Assembly: GCA_021161965.1 (NCBI GenBank)
Contig: JAGGZP010000058.1
Location: forward strand, 1 to 13,459
Origin: a bacterium
Lineage (GTDB): Bacteria; Patescibacteriota; Patescibacteriia; UBA2591; JAGGZP01
Length of the DNA stretch: 13,459 nt
Direction of reading: 5' to 3'
Below are positions 6,813 through 13,208 of this stretch, in pieces. The first letter of the stretch is position 1, and every line of letters starts with the position of its first letter. A program made the position numbers and the translations under genes. Under the pieces are notes generated by a model, which made no database searches, had not been told where the DNA came from, and worked only from the letters and a program-made list of their open reading frames with translations.

Positions 6813-6852
6813 ATAAACTACGGGGAAACCCGTAGTTTATATTGTCTTTTTT
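6813..6852 (+). terminator. Strong intrinsic terminator of rnpB
   Basis: A perfect 12-bp stem, ATAAACTACGGG (6813-6824) with CCCGTAGTTTAT (6829-6840), is capped by a GAAA tetraloop and followed by a T-rich tail (ATTGTCTTTTTT, 6841-6852). The stem begins at the base after the P1 helix. Its tail contains the -35 of the next transcription unit. Confidence 0.9.
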
Positions 6853-6869
6853 AAATTTTTTGTTATATT
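6842..6869 (+). promoter_or_regulatory. Promoter of the phosphoglycosyl transferase operon, probably leaderless
   Basis: TTGTCT (6842-6847), a 16-bp spacer and an extended -10, TGT plus TATATT (6861-6869). Six bases separate it from the ATG at 6876. The -35 lies inside the T-tail of the rnpB terminator. Confidence 0.65.
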
Positions 6870-6875
6870 TAAAAT

Positions 6876-8252
6876 ATGAAAAGAAGTGATTTGCTTTTTA
6901 CTGCATTATTAGTTCCAACAGATTTTTTAATGCTTATTTTTGCTGGTGTATTGGTTTACTATTTACGTTTTTCAGTATTAGAAAATTTTCGTCCGGTAAT
7001 TTATCAAATTCCGTTTAAAAATTATTTTTTTTCAGTTTTAATTATCTCTGTTTTTTGGTTAATTATTTTTGCTTTAAGTGGTTTATATAGTCTTTCACGA
7101 AAAAAATTCTCTGATGAATTTTTAAAAATACTTATCGGAACATCGCTTGGCTTAATGTTTATTACTTTGTTTATTTTTTTTGACCAAAGATACTTTTCTT
7201 CTCGTTTTATTGTACTTTTTGGTTGGATACTTTCAATTATCTTTGTTTCTTTTGGGAGGTTATTTATTCATTTTTTACAACTTTTTTATTATAAAAAGGG
7301 TAAAGGTCTTATTCCTGTTTTAATTTTTGGTCAAAATAGAATATCTAACCAACTAATTCAATCTATTAAAGCAAATCCTGGATTAGGTTATAAAGTGATA
7401 GGTCAGGTAAATTCTGTTGATGAGCTGCTAAATAATTGGTCTAAAAAGGCAAAAGACATTTTTGAAATAATAAATACCTGCCCAGATTTAGACCGCCAAA
7501 AAGTATTAAAAATTGTTGATTTTTGTAATGAACATCAGATTGTTTATAAATATACTCCAGACTTATTTGGGGCATTAGCCTCTAATACATCAAATGAAAC
7601 AATTGCTGGTATCCCTTTGATAAAAATAAAAAGAACTGCTTTGGATGGTTGGGGGAGAATAGTAAAACGTTTTTTAGATATATTTTTCTCTCTTTTCGGT
7701 TTAATAATTTTTTCGCCATTATTTTTAATTGTTTCAATTTTAATTAAAATTGATTCTCCTGGTCCAGTTTTTGTTCGACTTAAAAGAGTTGGTGAAAGAG
7801 GAAGAATCTTTAATCTTTTCAAATTCCGTTCAATGGTTAAAAATGCGCAAGAATTGAAAAAAGATTTATTAAAATATAATGAAAGAAGAGACGGTCCTTT
7901 ATTTAAAATGAAAAATGATCCAAGAATAACAAGAATCGGACGTTGGTTAAGAAGATGGAGTATTGATGAACTTCCCCAATTAGTAAATGTTTTAAAAGGA
8001 GAAATGAGTATAGTTGGACCGCGACCTCATGAACCCGAAGAAGTTGATCAATATCAAAAGCAACACCGACAACTTTTAACAATTAAACCAGGGATAACTG
8101 GATTAGCACAAATTTCTGGGCGAGCTGAATTATCATTTAATGAAGAGGCAAAATTAGATTTATATTACATTGAAAATTGGTCGATTTGGCAAGATGTTAA
8201 AATTTTAATTAAAACAATCCCTGCTGTTATAAGCCAAAAAGGCGCGGTATAA
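6876..8252 (+). CDS. Polytopic phosphoglycosyl transferase (WcaJ/WbaP type)
   Basis: An undecaprenyl-phosphate sugar phosphotransferase that puts the first sugar-phosphate on the lipid carrier at the cytoplasmic face of the membrane, starting a surface polysaccharide or glycan. The 458 residues match family length. Four predicted membrane helices fill about 7-30, 46-72, 80-103 and 108-135. A soluble nucleotide-binding-like domain (about 140-250) follows, then the re-entrant helix (about 264-287) and the catalytic bacterial sugar transferase domain. Catalytic features are PGPVFVRLKRVGERGRIF, FKFRSM, the DE dyad D364-E365 in SIDELPQL, SIVGPRP and PGITGLAQISGR. The sugar (Glc-1-P, Gal-1-P or other) cannot be told from sequence. 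It is the first gene of a unit with gatB; no other glycosyltransferases are nearby. Confidence 0.9.
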   Translation: MKRSDLLFTALLVPTDFLMLIFAGVLVYYLRFSVLENFRPVIYQIPFKNYFFSVLIISVFWLIIFALSGLYSLSRKKFSDEFLKILIGTSLGLMFITLFIFFDQRYFSSRFIVLFGWILSIIFVSFGRLFIHFLQLFYYKKGKGLIPVLIFGQNRISNQLIQSIKANPGLGYKVIGQVNSVDELLNNWSKKAKDIFEIINTCPDLDRQKVLKIVDFCNEHQIVYKYTPDLFGALASNTSNETIAGIPLIKIKRTALDGWGRIVKRFLDIFFSLFGLIIFSPLFLIVSILIKIDSPGPVFVRLKRVGERGRIFNLFKFRSMVKNAQELKKDLLKYNERRDGPLFKMKNDPRITRIGRWLRRWSIDELPQLVNVLKGEMSIVGPRPHEPEEVDQYQKQHRQLLTIKPGITGLAQISGRAELSFNEEAKLDLYYIENWSIWQDVKILIKTIPAVISQKGAV

Positions 8253-8267
8253 CTTTTAAATATCAAT

Positions 8268-9782
8268 ATGAAATACGAAACAATTATTGGATTAGAAATC
8301 CATATTCAGTTAAAGACAAAAACAAAATTATTTTGTTCTTGTCCAAATGATTGGTTAGAAAATAAACCGAATAAAAATATCTGTCCAATTTGTTTAGGGC
8401 ACCCAGGAGTTTTACCAGTATTAAATTTGGAAGCAGTAAAAAAAGCTATTTTATTTGGTTTGGCTATTAGTGCAAAGATTAATCGGATATCATTTTTTGA
8501 TCGGAAAAATTATTTTTATCCTGATTTACCAAAAGGATATCAAATAACCCAGTATCAAAAGCCAATTATTGAAAATGGCCATTTAGAAATTGGTTGGGGA
8601 GATAAAATAAAAAAAATTAAAATTAGAAGAGCGCATTTAGAAGAGGATGCAGCAAAATCAATTCATCATTCAAGCGGTGATAGTTTAATTGACTTTAATC
8701 GAGCTGGTGTTCCTTTACTTGAGATTGTTACTGAACCAGATATTAATTCGGCAGAAGAAGCAAAAGAGTTTTTAAAAGAGTTACGTTTACTTGCTCGTTA
8801 TTTAGGCATTTCTGAGGCAGAAATGGAAAAAGGGCAAATGCGTTGTGATGCTAATATTTCTTTAAGGCCAATTGGTGATAAAAAAATGTATCCCAAAACA
8901 GAAATTAAGAACTTAAATTCTTTTCACGCTGTTGAACAAGCACTTAATTTTGAAATTAAAAGACAAAAACAACTTTGGGAACAAAAAAAACCTCCAAAAA
9001 GTCAGTCGACTCGTGGATGGGATAGTAAGAAAAAAATTACCTTTGAACAAAGAAGCAAGGAAAAGGAATCAGATTATCGCTATTTTCCCGAACCCGACCT
9101 TCCAATTTTGGATTTAGAAGAATTAGAAAAAAAGGAACTTCTAAATATTGATAGTTTAACAAAATCATTAATTGAATTGCCACGGAAAAAAAGAGAAAGA
9201 TTTATTAGAGAATATAATTTAAGTTATGTAAATGCAAAAATTTTAACTGATAATACATTTTTGGCTAATTTTTTTGAGAGAGTAATTAGCGAACTAAAAG
9301 CCTGGATTGTTTCTTTAGAAACAGTTGAGGGAACAGAAAAAGAAATTTGGGAGAAAAACAAGAAAAAAATAGCAAAAATCGTTGCTAACTGGATAATTAA
9401 TCGCCTTTTTGCTCTGTTAAAAATAAAAAAAATCGAATTAAATGAAATAAATTTAACACCGGAAAATTTTGCTGAGTTTATAATTTATATCCAGGAAAGA
9501 AAAATTACTTCAACATTAGCCCAAAAAATTTTGGAGAAAATGATTTTAGAAAATAAAGATATTGACAGAGTAATTTCTGAAGATAGTTTTACACTTGACA
9601 AATCTGAAAATATCGATATAATAATTGATGAAATAATTAAAGAAAATGAGCAAGCAGTAAAAGATTATAAAAAAGGTAAAGTTAATGCGATTCAATTTTT
9701 AGTTGGTCAAACAATGAAAAAATTAAGAGGGAGGGGTAATCCGAAAGAAATAGAAAAAATAATTAAAAATAAATTAAAATAA
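8268..9782 (+). CDS. gatB: Asp-tRNA(Asn)/Glu-tRNA(Gln) amidotransferase subunit B
   Basis: GatB is the kinase/transamidase subunit of GatCAB, which converts misacylated Glu-tRNA(Gln) or Asp-tRNA(Asn) into the correct amide form. The 504-residue protein is full length. The N-terminal signature YETIIGLEIHIQLKTKTKLF is followed by a four-cysteine zinc site (C23, C25, C39, C42) ending in CLGHPGVLP. Other motifs are FDRKNYFYPDLPKGYQITQY, the Mg-site stretch RAHLEEDAAKS, DFNRAGVPLLEIVTEPD and MRCDANISLRP. The C-terminal YqeY-like tail domain ends with VGQTMKKLRGRGNP. It starts 15 nt after the phosphoglycosyl transferase with no Shine-Dalgarno. gatA and gatC are not in the window; scattered gat genes are frequent in many bacteria. 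Confidence 0.97.
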   Translation: MKYETIIGLEIHIQLKTKTKLFCSCPNDWLENKPNKNICPICLGHPGVLPVLNLEAVKKAILFGLAISAKINRISFFDRKNYFYPDLPKGYQITQYQKPIIENGHLEIGWGDKIKKIKIRRAHLEEDAAKSIHHSSGDSLIDFNRAGVPLLEIVTEPDINSAEEAKEFLKELRLLARYLGISEAEMEKGQMRCDANISLRPIGDKKMYPKTEIKNLNSFHAVEQALNFEIKRQKQLWEQKKPPKSQSTRGWDSKKKITFEQRSKEKESDYRYFPEPDLPILDLEELEKKELLNIDSLTKSLIELPRKKRERFIREYNLSYVNAKILTDNTFLANFFERVISELKAWIVSLETVEGTEKEIWEKNKKKIAKIVANWIINRLFALLKIKKIELNEINLTPENFAEFIIYIQERKITSTLAQKILEKMILENKDIDRVISEDSFTLDKSENIDIIIDEIIKENEQAVKDYKKGKVNAIQFLVGQTMKKLRGRGNPKEIEKIIKNKLK

Positions 9783-9785
9783 AAT

Positions 9786-10220
9786 ATGTTTAAAGAAAAA
9801 TTTATGCCAACAAATGAACCGGAGAAGAAAATTCCAAAAGATGTTCAGGAAAAATTGGAGGAATTAGGGAAAGAGTTTAAAAAAATAGCTGAGGATATGA
9901 AATCCGAAAAAAAAGAAGAGAAATCACCAAGAGAAATAGTTGCTGATTTAATTTTTGAAACAATTCATGAAAATAGAGGGAATGAAGCAGTTGAGAAATT
10001 TTTGAAATATGAAGAAGCAGTAAATAAACTGCCACAAGAGATAAAGAAAAATCCGCGTGAAGGCTTAATTAATCAAATGGTAATTTCCTACGAAAAGAGA
10101 AAAAATATGTTTGATAATCCAGAGGAACTAAAAGAGTCAATGAAGAAAGCAATCCTCTATTTTCTTGAAAAACAGGCTGAGAGAGGAAAATTTGAAATTC
10201 CTCGACGGATAGAAAGTTAA
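9786..10220 (+). CDS. Hypothetical charged helical protein
   Basis: I do not recognise this 144-residue protein. It has no signal peptide or membrane segment. The first half is dominated by Lys and Glu with a heptad-like run (VQEKLEELGKEFKKIAEDM, about 20-38) likely to form a coiled coil. The second half looks like a compact helical domain (REIVADLIFETIHENRGNEA, then an FLKYEEAVNKLP helix and ELKESMKKAILYFLEKQAER). The start lies 3 nt after gatB; a second in-frame ATG at 9804 (MPTNEPEKK) is an alternative and would drop six residues. The next gene, a PIN nuclease, begins 28 nt downstream with its own ribosome-binding site. A partner or regulator of that nuclease is possible, but the sequence shows no DNA-binding antitoxin fold. 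Confidence 0.65.
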   Translation: MFKEKFMPTNEPEKKIPKDVQEKLEELGKEFKKIAEDMKSEKKEEKSPREIVADLIFETIHENRGNEAVEKFLKYEEAVNKLPQEIKKNPREGLINQMVISYEKRKNMFDNPEELKESMKKAILYFLEKQAERGKFEIPRRIES

Positions 10221-10234
10221 ATAGAGATAATGAA

Positions 10235-10251
10235 AAGGAGGTGTTTAATTG
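10235..10251 (+). promoter_or_regulatory. Strong Shine-Dalgarno with TTG start
   Basis: AAGGAGGTG (10235-10243), a near-complete match to the anti-Shine-Dalgarno, lies 5 nt before TTG (10249-10251). It decides the start of the PIN-domain gene: no ATG or GTG codes for the residues before the VVDTN motif. It is the only strong ribosome-binding site in the window. Confidence 0.85.
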
Positions 10252-10797
10252 TCGATTGTAGATAGAATTAGGCTATTCTTTTGGGCAAGAAGAGTAAACC
10301 GGAAAGGTTTGCATTTCGTTGTTGATACGAATTTTCTGTTTGAAAAAAAGAATCGTCAGAAGTTGTTAAGATTAAAAAATATTTGTATCCCGGCTGCTGT
10401 ATGGGAAGAAATAAGTCGAATGAGTCAAAACAACGGAATCAATGGGAAAGCGGAAAAAATTGTCGGACAAGAAAAGATTCATTATTTTCTTGAAAGAATG
10501 GTTGCTAAGAAAAGATGGAGAATTATTGGTTCAAGAGGAACAGGTATTGTTAAAAAGTTAGCAAGCATTAAAATAAAACAACTTGTATTTACATCGGAAG
10601 GTAAAAGAATACTAGTAAAAAGAAAGATTCTTGATCCTGAGAAAACACTTAATGAGATATTAGGAATAAACGATTTGAGAATTTTGGCGGCAACATTAAA
10701 TAATGGCAGTAGATCTGTTTTAGTAACTTATGACAGATTATTAACTGTTGTTGCGCAGGCTTTAAAAATAGAGGTAACTGATAATTTAACGACTTAA
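10249..10797 (+). CDS. PIN-domain ribonuclease-like protein
   Basis: A 182-residue PIN-fold protein, probably an Mg-dependent endoribonuclease. The acidic positions expected for a PIN active site are all present: D26 in VVDTN, E54 in AAVWEEI, D142 in GINDLRILAA and D162 in VTYDRLL. The order and the terminal strand (LKIEV) fit the fold. A basic N-terminal extension (RIRLFFWARRVNRKG) and a long insert of about 80 residues between E54 and D142 make it larger than typical VapC toxins (about 130 residues), so a toxin role is uncertain. It could be an RNA-processing or quality-control enzyme. It begins with TTG behind a strong Shine-Dalgarno, unlike its neighbours, which suggests independent translation. 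It is last in the operon, followed by a terminator 3 nt after the stop. Confidence 0.75.
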   Translation: MSIVDRIRLFFWARRVNRKGLHFVVDTNFLFEKKNRQKLLRLKNICIPAAVWEEISRMSQNNGINGKAEKIVGQEKIHYFLERMVAKKRWRIIGSRGTGIVKKLASIKIKQLVFTSEGKRILVKRKILDPEKTLNEILGINDLRILAATLNNGSRSVLVTYDRLLTVVAQALKIEVTDNLTT

Positions 10798-10800
10798 ATT

Positions 10801-10822
10801 AGCGGGACAAGGTCCCGCTTTT
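10801..10822 (+). terminator. Intrinsic terminator after the PIN gene
   Basis: A perfect 8-bp GC-rich stem, AGCGGGAC (10801-10808) with GTCCCGCT (10812-10819), 3-nt loop AAG, followed by TTT and, after CTATTGTC, a run of nine T. It ends the phosphoglycosyl transferase-gatB unit. The distal T-run overlaps the next promoter. Confidence 0.88.
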
Positions 10823-10825
10823 CTA

Positions 10826-10853
10826 TTGTCTTTTTTTTTATTCTTGATATACT
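10826..10853 (+). promoter_or_regulatory. Promoter of the glycyl-tRNA synthetase unit, probably leaderless
   Basis: TTGTCT (10826-10831), a 16-bp spacer and an extended -10, TGA plus TATACT (10845-10853). Seven bases separate it from the ATG at 10861. The -35 hexamer and its ATTGTCTTTTTT context match those of the promoter at 6842. Confidence 0.7.
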
Positions 10854-10860
10854 TTACGCT

Positions 10861-12177
10861 ATGGAAAATTTAATGGAAAAAGTTGTTAATTTATGCAAAA
10901 GAAGGGGGATAATTTTTCAATCTTCTGAAATCTATGGTGGACTATCCTCCTCTTATGATTTTGGGCCACTTGGTGTTGAATTAAAGAGAAATATTAAAAA
11001 TATTTGGTGGAAGAATAATGTCCAGGGAAGAAAAGATATTGTTGGTCTTGACGCGGCTATTTTAATGCATCCAAAGGTTTGGCAGGCATCGGGTCATATT
11101 TCTGGATTTTCTGATCCATTAGTTGAGTGCAAATCTTGTCATCGTCGATTTCGCGCTGATGAAGTAAAAGATAAATGTCCGATTTGTGGAGGTGAATTAA
11201 CTGAAGCAAAAATGTTTAATTTAATGTTTAAAACATTTATGGGTCCGGTCGAAGATGATGCTTCTGTTGTTTATTTAAGACCGGAAACAGCGCAGGGAAT
11301 TTTTATTAATTTTGAAAATATTCGTCAAACGGCGAGAATGAAAATTCCTTTTGGTATAGCTCAAATTGGAAAAACTTTCCGTAATGAAATTACCCCAGGA
11401 AATTTTATCTTCCGTACCCGCGAATTTGAGCAAATGGAAATAGAATTTTTTGTTCACCCGAAAGAAGTAAAAAAATGGTATGAATATTGGCAAAAAGAAA
11501 GATTAAAATGGTACATAGATTTAGGAATTAAAAAAGAAAATTTGCGTTTGAGAAAGCATAAAAAGAATGAACTAGCCCATTATGCTGCTGCCTGTTCTGA
11601 TATAGAATATAAATTTCCTTGGGGATGGGCAGAGTTGGAAGGGATTGCCAATCGCCAGAATTTTGATTTAAAACAACATTCAAAATTCTCTGGACAGGAC
11701 TTATCATATTTTGATGAAGAAACAAAAGAAAAATATATTCCTTATATTATTGAGCCATCAGCTGGGGTTGAACGTTCACTTTTGGCCTTCTTAATCGATG
11801 CCTATGAAGAAGTTAGCGGTGGAAGAACAAAAACAACAAAATCAACAAAAGAAAAAGAAATTATTCTTCATCTGGATAAAAGATTGGCTCCGATAAAAAT
11901 TGCTATTTTACCTTTGGTTAGAAAAAAGCCTTTAGTTAAATTGGCTAAAGAAATTTTTAATTCTTTAAAAAGTGATTTTAATTTACAATATGACGAAGTT
12001 GGTTCAATTGGTCGTCGTTATCGCCGTCAGGACGAAATTGGTACTCCGTTTTGTTTGACTATTGATTTTGAAAGTTTAGAAGATAAAAAAGTAACAGTTC
12101 GCGACCGTGATACAATGAAACAAGATAGAATTTTTATTAATGAATTAAGAGAATATTTTTGGGAGAAATTTAAATAA
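10861..12177 (+). CDS. glyQS: Glycyl-tRNA synthetase, single-chain (alpha2) type
   Basis: The class II enzyme that charges tRNA(Gly), of the single-chain homodimeric type rather than the alpha2-beta2 GlyQ/GlyS type. At 438 residues it is near the compact end of the family. The N-terminal KRRGIIFQSSEIYGGLSSSY (13-32) is characteristic. A zinc-ribbon-like insert (C90, C93, C106, C109) follows. RPETAQGIFINF (140-151) and motif 2 (FRNE at 173-176, then RTREFEQMEIEFF) form the active site, and motif 3 is EPSAGVERSLLAFL (298-311). The C-terminal anticodon-binding domain (about 340-438) contains IGRRYRRQDEIGTPF. It opens a transcription unit with the carboxypeptidase gene, with no Shine-Dalgarno and its ATG at the predicted transcription start. 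The name could also be given as glyS. Confidence 0.96.
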   Translation: MENLMEKVVNLCKRRGIIFQSSEIYGGLSSSYDFGPLGVELKRNIKNIWWKNNVQGRKDIVGLDAAILMHPKVWQASGHISGFSDPLVECKSCHRRFRADEVKDKCPICGGELTEAKMFNLMFKTFMGPVEDDASVVYLRPETAQGIFINFENIRQTARMKIPFGIAQIGKTFRNEITPGNFIFRTREFEQMEIEFFVHPKEVKKWYEYWQKERLKWYIDLGIKKENLRLRKHKKNELAHYAAACSDIEYKFPWGWAELEGIANRQNFDLKQHSKFSGQDLSYFDEETKEKYIPYIIEPSAGVERSLLAFLIDAYEEVSGGRTKTTKSTKEKEIILHLDKRLAPIKIAILPLVRKKPLVKLAKEIFNSLKSDFNLQYDEVGSIGRRYRRQDEIGTPFCLTIDFESLEDKKVTVRDRDTMKQDRIFINELREYFWEKFK

Positions 12178-12178
12178 T

Positions 12179-13024
12179 ATGATAAATTTACTTTTGTCTC
12201 TCATTTTGATTTTTCAAGGATTTACGCCTTTAGTTACAATCAATAAAATCCAATCAATTAATCAAAGTTTTGGAATTAAAAATACAGCGAAAAGTGTTTT
12301 GGTCGTTGATTTAGATAATAATTATTTACTTTATCAGAAAAACCCCAACAAAATATTACCAATTGCTAGTTTAACGAAATTAATGACTGCAGTTATTCTT
12401 TTAGAAAATCATCCGAGTTGGGAGAAAGAGGTTATCTATGAAGAAATAGATAATATCGATGAACCAGAGATATCGAAAATAAATTTTGAGCCAGGAGAAA
12501 AAATAAAATTTAAAGATTTATTCTATGCTAGCTTAATAAAGTCAGCAAATAATGGAATAAAAGCATTAGTTCGAAGTGCAGGATTTTCACAAGAAGAGTT
12601 TGTTAGAAAAATGAATGAAAAAGCAAAAGAATTGGAAATGTATCATACAATTTTCTATGAGCCAACGGGTCTTGATTTTCGTAATCAGTCAACTGTCAAT
12701 GACTTATATCGATTAATCAAATTTATTAATCAAAAAAGAGAAATTAAAAGTGTACTTCAATTAAAATTTTATAAATTTAAAACAGAAAAGGATGGAAGAG
12801 AAAAATATTATAGAGTAAAAAATACCGATGATTTACTTTGGAGTTTTGTTAAAATTGAATTAGCAAAGACTGGCTTTTCCGATGAAGCAGGCTATTGTTT
12901 TGCTGGTATTGGTAAACTAAATAATAAAAAAATATTTATTGCTTTACTTGGTTCAAAAACTGAAAAGGATAGATTACAAGAAGTAAAGGGATTTTTTTGG
13001 TGGGCAGTAAAAACTAAATCCTAA
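12179..13024 (+). CDS. D-Ala-D-Ala carboxypeptidase-like protein (peptidase S11)
   Basis: A penicillin-binding-protein-like serine peptidase of family S11, which trims the terminal D-Ala from peptidoglycan stem peptides outside the membrane. All three active-site motifs are present: S64-x-x-K67 in ASLTKLM, S122-A-N124 in KSANNG, and K230-T-G232 in AKTGFSDEAGYC. An N-terminal hydrophobic stretch (about 2-20) is the likely export signal, though it lacks the usual preceding basic residues. At 281 residues the protein has only the catalytic domain. The C-terminal beta domain and amphipathic anchor of PBP5-like enzymes are missing, so it may be anchored by an uncleaved N-terminus or secreted. The start is one base after the glyQS stop, so the two should be co-transcribed. 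No terminator is evident downstream. Confidence 0.9.
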   Translation: MINLLLSLILIFQGFTPLVTINKIQSINQSFGIKNTAKSVLVVDLDNNYLLYQKNPNKILPIASLTKLMTAVILLENHPSWEKEVIYEEIDNIDEPEISKINFEPGEKIKFKDLFYASLIKSANNGIKALVRSAGFSQEEFVRKMNEKAKELEMYHTIFYEPTGLDFRNQSTVNDLYRLIKFINQKREIKSVLQLKFYKFKTEKDGREKYYRVKNTDDLLWSFVKIELAKTGFSDEAGYCFAGIGKLNNKKIFIALLGSKTEKDRLQEVKGFFWWAVKTKS

Positions 13025-13044
13025 TGACCACTAGACGAACCAAG

Positions 13045-13085
13045 ACGCGGATTCACGCGGATGAAACGCGGATCAACGCAGATCA
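13045..13085. repeat. Degenerate ACGCGGAT tandem repeat
   Basis: Four successive units begin at 13045, 13055, 13066 and 13076: ACGCGGATTC, ACGCGGATGAA, ACGCGGATCA and ACGCAGATCA. The period is 10-11 bp, about one turn of B-DNA. It follows the carboxypeptidase gene by about 20 nt and is more GC-rich than its surroundings. Confidence 0.7.
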
Positions 13086-13139
13086 AGAAAAATAAAAAAT
13101 AAAAAACAAAAAACAAAAACAAAAAACGAAAAAATTTTT
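13086..13139. repeat. A-rich low-complexity tract
   Basis: Successive A-runs of 5-6 residues are broken by single T, C or CG, the clearest part being AAAAAAC-like units (13102-13128), ending in AAAAAATTTTT. No coding or hairpin potential was found. A-tracts at this spacing are expected to bend or stiffen DNA. Confidence 0.6.
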
Positions 13140-13174
13140 AACCTCTAGCTTGCTTGATCGGAAATTGAACATTA

Positions 13175-13194
13175 CCTGCCTACCAGCAGGCAGG
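13175..13194. repeat. GC-rich inverted repeat upstream of the pilin gene
   Basis: CCTGCC (13175-13180) and GGCAGG (13189-13194) form a perfect 6-bp inverted repeat around TACCAGCA, 14 nt before the prepilin ATG. No T-tail follows, so it is a poor terminator. It stands out as a GC-rich island in AT-rich DNA. It could be a protein site, a dispersed repeat, or an mRNA leader hairpin. Confidence 0.5.
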
Positions 13195-13208
13195 GACGTT
13201 TTTCTTTT

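Noticed and set aside
6623..6814. A 63-codon minus-strand reading frame
   Set aside because: It lies inside the RNase P RNA, whose conserved helices explain the sequence.
9786..10797. A classical VapBC toxin-antitoxin pair
   Set aside because: The upstream protein lacks a visible DNA-binding antitoxin fold, the PIN protein is larger than VapC, and the strong separate ribosome-binding site is unlike coupled TA translation; only a weak possibility remains.
13045..13195. A CRISPR array
   Set aside because: Repeat units are only 10-11 bp with no spacers, and no cas genes are present.
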